From positions 1 through 43,223 of the forward strand of contig NZ_BLAF01000083.1 in NCBI RefSeq assembly GCF_009687885.1: DNA of 43,223 bases, in the 5' to 3' direction. The notes under the pieces were generated by a model that saw only the letters and a list, made by a program, of their open reading frames with translations, searched no databases and was not told the origin of the DNA. Positions within the stretch are counted from its first letter, which is position 1. Each line of letters begins with the position of its first letter. The translations under genes and the position numbers were made by a program. Origin of the DNA: Acrocarpospora pleiomorpha (GTDB lineage: Bacteria > Actinomycetota > Actinomycetes > Streptosporangiales > Streptosporangiaceae). This document shows, one piece after another, positions 25,418 through 34,507 of the stretch.

Positions 25418-27786
25418 CAGACGGGCTGGAACCGGATGTCCTGGTCCTGGACATCCGGGATCGCGACGTCGGCGACGAGGGCTGGTCGGCGCTGGGCCGG
25501 GTCGCCGACCGCGGCCGGGTGCTGGTCGTGGATCGGGTCGAATCGCTGGCCGTCCGGCAGATCTTCTACGAGGACATCCTCGGCACCAGGGCGGTGCAGG
25601 CGGTGCTGTGCGTCGCGGTCGGGTCGCCGCGCCGCGGCTCGGACGCGCTGCTGACCATCTCACCCGCCATGGCCACCTCCGAAGTCACCGCCACCCTCTG
25701 GGTGGGCGACGGGACGAGCGTCGAATGGGACATGGATCGGGGCCGGGCGTTCCCGCCCGCGGAGGATCCGGACCGGACGCTGGCCTCCCTGACGGACGTG
25801 CTCAGCCTGCCCGAGGTCTTCGACGCCGTGGTGGGCCGGATGCGGGACATCCCCAACCGGCTGGCGTCGGCCGGGATCACGATGACGTCCGGCAGCTTCG
25901 GCGACGAACTGCTCGCCGACGCGCTCGCCGGCGGCCTCGACCGGCTCACCGGTGGCGCCGAAGTGTCGCGGATGACCCAGAGCGGGGCCGCCGACCTGGC
26001 CGCCGCCGACCGCTCGCCCACCCGGATCCTGCGGCTGCTCCTCAACGACAACCCCGTGGACGTGGCGGATCCGCTGGTGCCGAGAGAGCGCATGAGCGTC
26101 CTGCGCGACCAGGCCAAACACCGCGCGGAAGAGGTCAGGCAGCTGGGCGCGGCGCTGGAGACGGTCGGCGCGCTCACCGGCAACCCGCGGCCGGGCGCCC
26201 TCGCCGTGAGCCAGGTCCGCGCGTCCGGGTCCGCGCTGCGCAACCTGCGGCAGACCGCCGACACGCTGTTCGAGGAGGCGGACGGCTTCGACGGGACCGA
26301 CCACTCCATCAAGGACCGGCTGGCCAGGGAAGGCGTCCGCACCGACCTGACCATCGGCCCTGGCAGCCCCTCTGACGCCCTGCGGGTGACCATCAAGGCC
26401 GAGTTCACCCGCAGGGTCTCCCTGCAAACCCTGGCCGTGCGCCTGCGCGCCTACGCCGCGCAGGTCGCACCCGGGGGGAGCGGGGCCTTCCGCGATCACC
26501 TGCGCCGCGCCTGCCCGGACGCGCTGCTCGACGATCTCGACCGCCCCCGGCCGTTCCCGCTGGACGCCATGCGGACCACGCTGCTGGTCAGCGCGCTGGC
26601 CTTCGGCGCGGTGCTCGGCGTCGCGGTGGGGCCGCTGGCCGGGACCCCGCTGGCCTCAGGGGTCCGGCTGGCCGGGGTCGGCCTGATCGCGGCGATGGTC
26701 TGGGTGCTCGGCGTGACGCTGCTGATGGCGCGCGTGCCGGAACCTGAGGGCGAGCACGGCTGGCGGGACCTGCCGGCCGGCCAGCTGTTCCTGCACGGCG
26801 CCCTCATGCTGGCGGGGGTGGCCGCCGGGCACTTCATCTGGTGGTTGCCGTTCGCCGACGGCGCGTTCGGGCCGCCGGTCGAGATCACCGTGGTGCTGGT
26901 GCTCGCCGTCCTGGTCGCCATGGGCTTCGTCCTGTACGGCTCGTGGCGGCGGATGGTCGACCAGTGGTGCCGCAGCCTGCCGGGACCGGCCGCCGAGGAC
27001 GCCGCCACCCGGCTGGCCGAGGTGGTCCGGCGGGTGGCGGTCCGGGAGTGGGCGCTGGCCGAACGCCGCCGGGACGCGGCCGACGCGGCGAAGACGTACG
27101 CCTCGGTGCTGCAGGATCTGACGCTCGCGCTGCACCGGGGCGTGGCCGAGCATCGCAAGAAGCTCCTGGACCGGAGCGGCCCGCTCGGCCCAGTGCGCAA
27201 GGGTTTCGTCGGCTCGCCCGAGTACGGCGCCGAGTTCGCCCACCTGGTCGCCGACGACCTGGTCGACCTGGCCGCGCACATCCTCGACCCGCTCTGGAAC
27301 CACCTGTACGGCACCGCCCTGCGCGAGGTGACCTGGCGGATCGAGGACAGCGCGCAGCGCGGGCTCACCGAATACTGGGACCACCTGCGCCGGCGCGGCG
27401 TGCACGAGCGCCCGTCCTTCGGCACCGACAACGTCCGCCGCACCGAACTGGCCGAGACCGTCTGGCGGCGCTCGTCCGGTGTCGCGGAACTGGTCAGGAT
27501 GCCGGTCGGCGGGCGGATGATCCAGCTGTGCGACCAGGACGACCTGCACCTGCTCCAGTCCACGTCGGGCGGGCAGGCCGTGCGGTTCGTGCCCCGGGTG
27601 GCGCAGCCGCCGGTGGGTGGGCGCGACGGTTACGGCGACGGCGGCGCGCACTTCCCCAGCGACGTGGTGTGGACGGCGGCCAGCCAGTTCGCCGGGGTGG
27701 TCCGGCTGGTTCCGCTGCGCACCGGCATCGTGTCGGCGCACTGGACGATGGGAGCGCAGACGGGTCCGGGCGGTGGCGGTGGCTGA
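25414..27786 (+). CDS. Cluster gene 9: four-TM protein with large cytosolic ends
   Basis: 790 residues. A cytosolic N-terminal region of about 385 residues of unknown fold (begins DVLVLDIRDRDVG) is followed by about four membrane helices (385-505) and a helical C-terminal region of about 285 residues. GTG 25414 gives a GTGA overlap with gene 8; GTG 25408 is also possible. I recognise no family. As the only multi-pass protein of the block it is the natural membrane platform or channel-like part, which is inference from topology alone. Confidence 0.75.
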   Translation: MTDGLEPDVLVLDIRDRDVGDEGWSALGRVADRGRVLVVDRVESLAVRQIFYEDILGTRAVQAVLCVAVGSPRRGSDALLTISPAMATSEVTATLWVGDGTSVEWDMDRGRAFPPAEDPDRTLASLTDVLSLPEVFDAVVGRMRDIPNRLASAGITMTSGSFGDELLADALAGGLDRLTGGAEVSRMTQSGAADLAAADRSPTRILRLLLNDNPVDVADPLVPRERMSVLRDQAKHRAEEVRQLGAALETVGALTGNPRPGALAVSQVRASGSALRNLRQTADTLFEEADGFDGTDHSIKDRLAREGVRTDLTIGPGSPSDALRVTIKAEFTRRVSLQTLAVRLRAYAAQVAPGGSGAFRDHLRRACPDALLDDLDRPRPFPLDAMRTTLLVSALAFGAVLGVAVGPLAGTPLASGVRLAGVGLIAAMVWVLGVTLLMARVPEPEGEHGWRDLPAGQLFLHGALMLAGVAAGHFIWWLPFADGAFGPPVEITVVLVLAVLVAMGFVLYGSWRRMVDQWCRSLPGPAAEDAATRLAEVVRRVAVREWALAERRRDAADAAKTYASVLQDLTLALHRGVAEHRKKLLDRSGPLGPVRKGFVGSPEYGAEFAHLVADDLVDLAAHILDPLWNHLYGTALREVTWRIEDSAQRGLTEYWDHLRRRGVHERPSFGTDNVRRTELAETVWRRSSGVAELVRMPVGGRMIQLCDQDDLHLLQSTSGGQAVRFVPRVAQPPVGGRDGYGDGGAHFPSDVVWTAASQFAGVVRLVPLRTGIVSAHWTMGAQTGPGGGGG

Positions 27787-28900
27787 TCAATTCGGCACTC
27801 AGCTCGATTACACCGACGCCGAGGGCACGCAGCGACAGGGAAAGCTCATCCATCAAGGGCCGGGGCGGATCAAGCCGGGATCCGAGCTGGTCATCAGCGA
27901 GATCCAGGTCGAGGTCGACGGCGTCACCGGCTGGCTGGTCAAGAAGTCGCTGCACCAGGCCGCCGCCAAGCACGACCCGCAGCTCTACGCCCGGATGGAG
28001 AACGAGGTCAGGACCGGTTTGATGCTCCGGCGCCGCTTCGGCGGCCCCGCCTACCCGGCCGAACTCGCCCGCCTGGCCGGTTACGACGTCGACTGCGAGG
28101 AACCTTTCGTCCTGTACGAGCGACTCCAGGGCAGCGGCTTGGCCGCGGACGTCGCCGGCCGGCTGCTCCTGGAGGAGCAGAAGCAGTTCCAGATCACCCT
28201 GCTCCGCGGGGTGCGCATCCTCGAACAGGTCGGGATCGTGCACCGGGGCATCACGCCGTACAGCGTGTGGTGGGACGGCCATGTGGCCCAGCTGACCGAC
28301 TTCGAGCTGGCGATCAAGGCGCAGCGCTGGCGGACCCCCGTCGGCGAACGGCCGTGGGCCTCGCCCCAGCAGCGGCACGGGGTCGGCGGCACCTGCGCCC
28401 GCGACGACGTCTGGAGCGCCGGAATGGTGATTTATCACGTGGCGGCGGGCACCCGGTCCACCGCCGCGCTCAACGGGCCGCTGTCACTGAACGCCGTGGA
28501 GCCCAGAACCCGGGAGCTCCTGGCCGGGGTGTTCGCCGACAAGGCGAAGAACCGCCCGCACCCGCTCGACCTGCTCATCCGGCTGCGCGAGACCGACCCG
28601 ATCGCGCCGCCGGAAGAGGCCGCCGACGGGGCGTTCGAGCGCGGAGGCCTGCGCTACGACGAGATGATGCGGCAGAAATGGGGGTCCACCTGGCGCCGCC
28701 CGCCGGTGGCCCGGGACCCGATGGTCGAGGACGACGACGAGGACGAGGTCGCGCCGCCGCCGGCCCCATCGCCGCCGGAATACCACGCCCCGCCGTCCGC
28801 GCCGGTGGTGCGCGTGGGCGGCGGCGGGATGGTGCTCGCCGTGGTCGTCGCCGTCGTCGTGCTCGCCATCGCGCTGTGGTTGATCGGAGGGATGCTGTGA
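27779..28900 (+). CDS. Cluster gene 10: membrane-anchored pseudokinase
   Basis: 373 residues from GTG 27779. A protein-kinase-like fold is visible: Lys55/56 in LVKKSL, a helix-C glutamate near 75-77, the catalytic-loop position HRGITPYS (155-162), DFE (174-176), ASP (194-196) and DDVWSAGMVIY (209-219). The catalytic Asp of HRD is Gly157, the downstream Asn is missing and DFG is DFE, so phosphotransfer should not occur. After an acidic, proline-rich linker a C-terminal membrane helix (about 350-370) anchors it. It overlaps gene 9 by 8 bases and gene 11 as GTGA. It probably works as a scaffold or allosteric switch. Confidence 0.8.
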   Translation: MADQFGTQLDYTDAEGTQRQGKLIHQGPGRIKPGSELVISEIQVEVDGVTGWLVKKSLHQAAAKHDPQLYARMENEVRTGLMLRRRFGGPAYPAELARLAGYDVDCEEPFVLYERLQGSGLAADVAGRLLLEEQKQFQITLLRGVRILEQVGIVHRGITPYSVWWDGHVAQLTDFELAIKAQRWRTPVGERPWASPQQRHGVGGTCARDDVWSAGMVIYHVAAGTRSTAALNGPLSLNAVEPRTRELLAGVFADKAKNRPHPLDLLIRLRETDPIAPPEEAADGAFERGGLRYDEMMRQKWGSTWRRPPVARDPMVEDDDEDEVAPPPAPSPPEYHAPPSAPVVRVGGGGMVLAVVVAVVVLAIALWLIGGML

Positions 28901-29967
28901 GCGAGAAACCCGCTGCCATTCGCTGTCCCGTCTGCCTGGATTCCTTCCCCTGGAACACCGACGGCGCGGACCTGTACGAGCTGGAAAGCGAGACCCTGCA
29001 GTACCGCCTGATCAACATGGCCAACCTGCGCGACCCGCACAAACGCGACTACCGCCTCCGCTCGGCCTTCATCCGCTGCCCCAACCCCTCCCAGGACACC
29101 GGAACCCACTACCTCCCGGTCCTCTACGGCCGGTACGGGCGTCCCCTGGTCATCGGCTTCGTGGGCGCCAGCCGGACCGGCAAGACCCACCTGCTGGCGG
29201 CGATGATCGGCGAGATCGAAGCCGGTAACCTGCAACGTTACGGCCTGTCCGCAGTCCCCCTCGATCAGATCCGGCACCGGGACTTCCTCCGCGAGAAGGT
29301 GCACCCGCTCTATGACGGCGAGCGACTGGCCTACACCGCGCCGAGCGACCTGCCCGAATTCGTGGACGCGATGGTCTTCAGCCGGACCGGGGATACCGGC
29401 GGCCATCCGGTGGCGTTCTTCGACCTCTCCGGTGAGCAACTGACCCGGGTCGGCCGCGGCGAACGTTTCCTCGCGGCCGCCGACGCGCTGATCTTCGTGG
29501 TCGACCCCGAGAAGTCGCTCCGGCTGCCCGGGTTCGCCACCAAGCCCAGCGACCTCGGCGACCTCGCCTTCGGCAACGTGCTCGACCAGCTCTTCCGGCA
29601 GGACGCCATCCTGGACATCCCCGCCGCGATCGTGGTGAGCAAGAGCGACGTCCTGCGATTCATGCATCCCGTCGATCGGTGGCTGGCCCAGACCAACCCC
29701 GGCGGAGCGCTGGACGCCGAACTCTTCCGGATGGAGAGCAGGGACGTGTACGCGTTCCTGCACCAGCACGGCGCGCAGGGCTGGCTGCTGCCGACCGCCC
29801 GCTGCCGCCGCTGCACGCTGCACTTCGCGTCCGCCACCGGCGGCAGGCACACCAACGGCCGCTATTTACGGCAGGTACGGCCCCAGCGGGTCCTGGAGCC
29901 CCTGGTGGCGGTGCTGGCCATGACCGGCGTCATCACCGGACCGGAAGCCGAGGCGGTGGGACGGTGA
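28897..29967 (+). CDS. Cluster gene 11: zinc-containing TRAFAC GTPase (double-GTPase-like)
   Basis: 356 residues. Cys pair CPVC (10-13), P-loop GASRTGKTH (90-98), a G3-like DLSG (176-179), G4-like SKSD (248-251) and a second Cys pair CRRC near the C-terminus. The pattern resembles the 'double-GTPase 2' TRAFAC family described from bacterial NTP-dependent conflict systems; that family match is from memory. No membrane segment. GTGA overlaps on both sides link it to the pseudokinase and gene 12. Confidence 0.8.
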   Translation: MSEKPAAIRCPVCLDSFPWNTDGADLYELESETLQYRLINMANLRDPHKRDYRLRSAFIRCPNPSQDTGTHYLPVLYGRYGRPLVIGFVGASRTGKTHLLAAMIGEIEAGNLQRYGLSAVPLDQIRHRDFLREKVHPLYDGERLAYTAPSDLPEFVDAMVFSRTGDTGGHPVAFFDLSGEQLTRVGRGERFLAAADALIFVVDPEKSLRLPGFATKPSDLGDLAFGNVLDQLFRQDAILDIPAAIVVSKSDVLRFMHPVDRWLAQTNPGGALDAELFRMESRDVYAFLHQHGAQGWLLPTARCRRCTLHFASATGGRHTNGRYLRQVRPQRVLEPLVAVLAMTGVITGPEAEAVGR

Positions 29968-31916
29968 ACACGGGTACGGACGTGCATTGGCTGGTCTTCT
30001 CCTGGGAGGACGACCAGGACGGGCTGGCGCTACGGCGATCGTCGCTCCCGGCGGGGGAATGGGTGAGTTGGGGACGGCGGCTGCTCAGTCACGTCGAACT
30101 TCAGCGCAAGCCCGACGCCACCGCCAGTTCGAGTGTCTGCCGGTTGGATCTGGACGGCCAGATCGTCGCCCTCCATCGGCATCCCACCGCCGAAGTCGAT
30201 CCGCGGAAGCGCATCAGGACCTACGCCTACCTGGACAAGCAGGCGGCTCTGGGCGCCCGCGACGTGCTCCTCTGGGGCGAGGACTGGCAGAAAGGTGTGC
30301 CTTCGAACCCCTCTGGACCCCCCCTGCGGGCAGATCAGCTGCCAAAGCTCACAGAAGGGCTGGCGAGTGCCTACACCGAGCGGGTCTTGAGGACGAACCG
30401 GGATGCGCTTCGCAAGCTCGTCACCGAGGTGCTGCGCAACCCTCGGGCCATGTTCTCCTGCCGTATCGACGCCGGGATAGAACCCCGCCTGGTGATGTGG
30501 GGTCTCATGGACCTCCTCGATGGGGTCGTCGGAGTCGGGGATTCCCGCTACTGGACCTTCTCCACGGATGAAAGCGACGACCTCGGCCGCGACCTTCCGC
30601 GTTTCGTTTTCCTGGACCAGTGGAAGGTCCGCTCGCTGGAATCCGCACATAAACGCATCGACCTCACCAATATCACCAGGTTCGCCGATGACCCTTACAC
30701 CCATGCGGCCAGCCATCTCGTCGAGGCGTACTGGGGGAGCGCCGACGGCGTGGCCAAGCTTCGCGCGGCGGCCAAGCTCAAGGAAACCGGCAATGACGAG
30801 CGCCGGATCGCAGCGTTGCTGGCTTATGCCCAGAAGGTCACCGTTGTTCCCACAACGGGGGAGACGACGTCCCGTGATATGACGCCCAAGTGGGAGGAAT
30901 CGTACGAGGTGGTCGGCGAACGGTCCCTGGCGGTCGGTGGCGACATACTCGACTACGAGCCCCAGTTCACCGCCGAACAGGAGCAGCCGGAGCACGCCCA
31001 GCTGGACGCGTCGCCGGACATCGAGGCCGGGGAGCGCGACCCGACGATCGCGGCATGGCGCTGGCCGCCCGCGGAGGACGCCCCGCGGCACCCGAAGGGC
31101 AAACCGGCCTATCAGCCGCCATACGCGGAAGACGAAACAGCGCACTCGCCCTATGCGGCAGGTAGCAGGCTGGGCGAGGTATTCAGAGAACGCCCCCCTT
31201 CATTCGGATGGGCACAGATCGGGGACGGCCCTCCCTCCGAACCCACCACCCCGGCGCCTCACGCCCGATCTGGACGCCCGCTCGCTGAGCGCGCGCCTGC
31301 GCCCGGCGGGAATGCACCGCCCCTAGTCCATCCCATGCCCAGGCTCGTCCGCGATCTACTCCAGGCGAAAGACGCAAGGACGGTACACCAGTTCGTGCAT
31401 GCCATGGCGACATCGGCGCACCATGAGCCGGACTATCGCAAGTACTTGCAGACCGCCCTCATCGAACACAGGTGTTTCCACGACTTCTTCTCCCAGATCG
31501 ATGGGGTGGATGTCGAAACCGAAATCGAACAACTCGTCGTATCGGCATTTCTGGCGGCGGACCGGGCATTCGACGAGTCGGCGGTCAAGAAGGCGGCCGG
31601 CCTCGCCGCCATGACCGGCATGCCAGACGTCGTCATCGCCACCTTGGCCAGACTCACGGGGGAGGCGGGAGGCGGTCACGCCCGGATCTGGCTCGACCTC
31701 GTGGTGAAAATCAGATCCGAGCAGTCTCGCCGGTCCTGGAGAAAGTCGCGACAACAAGGCACGGCACGAAGTTCGAGGAATCCTGACGAGGCCGGCGGCA
31801 GCGCCCTGAGCAGGGGGGAGAGAGCACGATCGATCTTGGAAAGGGTCGTCCTTATCGGCGTTCTCGCCTTCTTCTTCGCGGTTGTGATCGCCGTAGCCAT
31901 CTACGTATTCAAATGA
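29964..31916 (+). CDS. Cluster gene 12: GTPase-partner-like protein with a C-terminal anchor
   Basis: 650 residues from GTG 29964. The N-terminal half is a mixed fold beginning VHWLVFSWEDD. A low-complexity acidic/proline-rich stretch (about 330-450) follows, then a helical region (about 455-600), a basic serine-rich segment and a final membrane helix (about 627-649). It always follows the zinc GTPase here with a 4-nt overlap, so it may be that GTPase's partner, like the GTPase-associated proteins of related systems; I cannot confirm homology. It is the last gene of the block; its stop overlaps the end of the opposite-strand aminotransferase gene by 8 bases. Confidence 0.7.
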   Translation: MNTGTDVHWLVFSWEDDQDGLALRRSSLPAGEWVSWGRRLLSHVELQRKPDATASSSVCRLDLDGQIVALHRHPTAEVDPRKRIRTYAYLDKQAALGARDVLLWGEDWQKGVPSNPSGPPLRADQLPKLTEGLASAYTERVLRTNRDALRKLVTEVLRNPRAMFSCRIDAGIEPRLVMWGLMDLLDGVVGVGDSRYWTFSTDESDDLGRDLPRFVFLDQWKVRSLESAHKRIDLTNITRFADDPYTHAASHLVEAYWGSADGVAKLRAAAKLKETGNDERRIAALLAYAQKVTVVPTTGETTSRDMTPKWEESYEVVGERSLAVGGDILDYEPQFTAEQEQPEHAQLDASPDIEAGERDPTIAAWRWPPAEDAPRHPKGKPAYQPPYAEDETAHSPYAAGSRLGEVFRERPPSFGWAQIGDGPPSEPTTPAPHARSGRPLAERAPAPGGNAPPLVHPMPRLVRDLLQAKDARTVHQFVHAMATSAHHEPDYRKYLQTALIEHRCFHDFFSQIDGVDVETEIEQLVVSAFLAADRAFDESAVKKAAGLAAMTGMPDVVIATLARLTGEAGGGHARIWLDLVVKIRSEQSRRSWRKSRQQGTARSSRNPDEAGGSALSRGERARSILERVVLIGVLAFFFAVVIAVAIYVFK

Positions 31917-33654
31917 GGCAGGCGGCGGGCAGGAGAAACGTTCGCAAGCCTTCGAAGTCGTCGGGAGAGCGCATATCGATCTCGTCCGGCTGGGATTCCA
32001 TGAGCATCTTCGCCGCCTCCAGATAGCCTGCCAGCACGTCCTCATCGGCCTGCCTGCGCGAGCGCGGATACCAGACGATTCCATCGGACCGATATCGCAG
32101 ATCGGAGAGGTGCAGCGGCGGCTCGGCCGCTCCGTGGCGATGCTTCCACAGGCCCGTACTGGGATCGAAACGGTAATCGGTGAGCAACCGGTGGCCGGAC
32201 GCGGCGAGCAGGTCGACGGCGTCGATGAGGTAGTCGCAGACGGTGTCGGAGATGAAGTAGTTGAAGTTCACGCGGACCCATCCGGGCCTGACGCTCTCGC
32301 ACCCCTGCTCGATCTTGTCCCGCAGCGCGTGGGACCGCGCCTGGTCGATGCCCAGCAGCCGGTGGCCGTACGGACCCGCGCAGGAGCACCCACCGCGGGA
32401 CTGGATGCCGAACAGGTCGTTCAGTAGCGCGACGACATAATTGTGGTGCAGGTAGAGCGAACCCGCCCGGACGCGGAGCGAGACGATCGACAGGCGCCGG
32501 GAACGATGGCTGCCGAGTATCTCGATGTTCGGATTGTGCTGCCACCGGTCGAGCGCGCGGCGCCAGAACCGCTCCTCCCGCGCCTGGATCAGCTCGGTGC
32601 CCACGGCCTGCTTCAGGCGGAAGACCAGCCCCGCGCGGATGGACTCGACGATGGCCGGCGTGCCGCCCTCCTCGCGGGCGACAGGGTCATCCAGGTAACG
32701 ATGCCCGACCGGGTCCACGAAGGCGACGGTCCCGCCTCCGGGCGCCGTCGGCACCTGGTTGCGCACCAGCTCGCGCCGGACCACCAGGACGCCGGGGGTC
32801 TGCGGCCCGCCGATGAACTTGTGCGGGGACAGGAAGATCGCGTCCTTGTGATCTGATCGCCCGGGCGCGGTGGCTTGCATGCGTATCGGCACGTACGGCC
32901 CTGCGGCGGCGTAATCCCAGAACGACAGAGCGCCATAAGCGTGCAGTAACTCGGCGATCCGCTCGGTATCGGACAGGATGCCGGTCACATTGGAGGCCGC
33001 CGAGAAGCTGCCGATGAGCAGCGGCCGATCGGCGTACTGCCGGAGTTGCGCTTCGAGGTCGCCCAGGTCGATGTGACCGTGGCAGTCCTCCCCGATGACG
33101 ACGACTTCGGCGATGGACTCCCGCCAGGGCAGCTCGTTGGAATGATGCTCGTACGGTCCGACGAACACCACCGGCCGCGGCATCGGAATGTAGAGACCGG
33201 GAATGCGCAGTTCCAGGATGCCGATGAGCTTGTTGACCGCTGCCGTCGCGCCGGAACCACAGAAGATGACCAGGTCGTCGACGCCGCCGCCCACCGCGTC
33301 GTGGATGATCTCGCGAGCCTCCTCACGCAACCGGGTCGTCTGCAGCCCGGTGGCCGAGCTTTCCGTGTGGGTGTTGGCGTAGCGGGGCAGCACCTGATCC
33401 CGGATGAAGTCCTCGATGAAGTCGAGCGATCTGCCCGAGGCGGTGTAGTCGGCGTAGGTGGTGCGACGCGGACCGTACGGGCCGTCGAGTACCTCGTCGT
33501 CCCCCAGGATGCCGCGGCGGATCCGCTCCAGCAGCGGCGATGTCGTCGGCTCGCGCGAAAGGCGGTACGAAGCGCCGGACGGCTCATTGGGCGCATACGA
33601 ACCTGGTGCCCTGGCGATGACGTCCGTGGAACCCGGGTTCGGATCCTCGGTCAT
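31909..33654 (-). CDS. Class V aminotransferase / cysteine-desulfurase-like enzyme
   Basis: 581 residues, PLP-dependent fold. SPHKFIGG places the PLP lysine at K279, with D247 and the H170-H171 pair as the usual cofactor contacts. SRGGCSCAGPYG near 430 carries the cysteine loop found in SufS/CsdA-type enzymes. About 130 extra C-terminal residues set it apart from 400-residue cysteine desulfurases, so the substrate is uncertain. ATG 33654 has only a weak ribosome site. It converges on the twelve-gene block with an 8-base overlap and no terminator between. No Suf or Isc partner is nearby. Confidence 0.85.
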   Translation of the reverse strand: MTEDPNPGSTDVIARAPGSYAPNEPSGASYRLSREPTTSPLLERIRRGILGDDEVLDGPYGPRRTTYADYTASGRSLDFIEDFIRDQVLPRYANTHTESSATGLQTTRLREEAREIIHDAVGGGVDDLVIFCGSGATAAVNKLIGILELRIPGLYIPMPRPVVFVGPYEHHSNELPWRESIAEVVVIGEDCHGHIDLGDLEAQLRQYADRPLLIGSFSAASNVTGILSDTERIAELLHAYGALSFWDYAAAGPYVPIRMQATAPGRSDHKDAIFLSPHKFIGGPQTPGVLVVRRELVRNQVPTAPGGGTVAFVDPVGHRYLDDPVAREEGGTPAIVESIRAGLVFRLKQAVGTELIQAREERFWRRALDRWQHNPNIEILGSHRSRRLSIVSLRVRAGSLYLHHNYVVALLNDLFGIQSRGGCSCAGPYGHRLLGIDQARSHALRDKIEQGCESVRPGWVRVNFNYFISDTVCDYLIDAVDLLAASGHRLLTDYRFDPSTGLWKHRHGAAEPPLHLSDLRYRSDGIVWYPRSRRQADEDVLAGYLEAAKMLMESQPDEIDMRSPDDFEGLRTFLLPAACLI

Positions 33655-33711
33655 ATACGGATTTTTCAGGACACCGCTTGACGCCCGTTTGCAGTCGGCT
33701 TACCCGGGTCT

Positions 33712-34215
33712 TCAGGCCTCTTCCGGCTCTTGGGGTTCCTGAGGCCATGAGTCGGGGTCGGAGACGAATGTGCCCTCGCGGATGACGGTGTAGACCCAGC
33801 CCTGCTGGCGTAGCACTTTGACCGCCTCGCGTACGGTCTTCGTCGTGACGTCGAAGCGTTGCTTGAGGTGGACTTCGCTGGGTAGCGGGCGGGTCGGCCG
33901 GTAGGTGCCATTCCTGATGTCGTTCGCGAGTTCCGCGGCGATCTCTCGATACCTGCTGTCCGGCTGCCGGATCTGTCTGGGCGCGTCCCGCGGTCCGACG
34001 AACGTTCCGTGGCCCGGCAGGTTGTAGATGGTGTCGTCGGCGCGCAGCTCTTTCAGCACGCGGCGTGCGGTGTCCCGGGAAATGTCGAACTCCCGCACGA
34101 GCTCTTTCTCGCTCGGCACGAGAGAACCGGCCGGTAACTCTCCGGAGGAGATTTGCTCGCGAAGGATCGTCTCCACCTGCCGATACAGCGGGATAGATCC
34201 AGATCGGTCCAGCAC
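33712..34215 (-). CDS. Regulator made of two GntR-type winged helices
   Basis: 167 residues. Residues about 5-73 form a GntR winged helix (YRQVETILREQISSGELPAG, then PSEKELVREFDISRDTARR and GHGTFVG). Residues about 87-152 form a second one (RYREIAAELANDIRNG, PSEVHLKQRFDVTTKTVREA, REGTFV). No UTRA, FCD or other ligand domain is left, so the protein is two DNA-binding domains in tandem. One chain could hold both halves of an operator. The start is GTG 34215. Candidate operators lie just upstream (34250-34260 and 34377-34390), suggesting autoregulation; that is inference. Confidence 0.85.
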   Translation of the reverse strand: MLDRSGSIPLYRQVETILREQISSGELPAGSLVPSEKELVREFDISRDTARRVLKELRADDTIYNLPGHGTFVGPRDAPRQIRQPDSRYREIAAELANDIRNGTYRPTRPLPSEVHLKQRFDVTTKTVREAVKVLRQQGWVYTVIREGTFVSDPDSWPQEPQEPEEA

Positions 34216-34249
34216 GCTGGCACGCTAAGGGCAGCCCCGCTCGCCCTTA

Positions 34250-34390
34250 GTATGCCATACCTCCCCGGGGATGAGTGGATACAGGCATTGCACCTCTCCG
34301 TGCCTCCGGCTGGATGTATGCTCTGTTCCGTCCAAGCGATTAATGCTCAAATCGGCGAGGGCGGCACTAGAGTGGTGGTAGACCTCTACC
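34250..34390. promoter_or_regulatory. Two short palindromes upstream of the GntR-type gene
   Basis: GTATG-C-CATAC (34250-34260) lies 35 bases before the gntR start; GGTAGA-CC-TCTACC (34377-34390) lies further up. Both have the GT...AC outline common to GntR-family operators. The bases between them hold no gene. They may control gntR and anything transcribed to the right. Confidence 0.4.
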
Positions 34391-34437
34391 CGAATGGCGG
34401 ACCGCGCTAGCGTGAAAACCGCCGCAGAAACGCGGAA

Positions 34438-34507
34438 GGGCCTCCTGTCCGCCCGAGTTTGGAGCCCGGCTGACAGGAGGCCCAACCGATCACCCCTTTA
34501 CGGGGTG
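34438..34507 (-). terminator. Two hairpins ending the small membrane peptide gene
   Basis: A 12-bp perfect stem GGGCCTCCTGTC (34438-34449) with GACAGGAGGCCC (34472-34483), loop 22 bases, and CACCCC (34491-34496) with GGGGTG (34502-34507), whose loop holds the TAA stop of the peptide gene. Together they look like a tandem terminator for leftward transcription; the large stem could also belong to a small RNA. Confidence 0.55.

Noticed and set aside
22019..25663. A 1214-codon open frame on the minus strand
   Set aside because: It is antisense to the tubulin-like gene, has the low-complexity Pro/Arg/Gly/His composition of a GC-rich shadow frame, and contains no domain.
10166..31916. Type VI secretion, tellurite-resistance or conjugative locus
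   Set aside because: No VgrG/Hcp/sheath, TerD/TerZ, relaxase, coupling or VirB-like protein is visible among the twelve genes.
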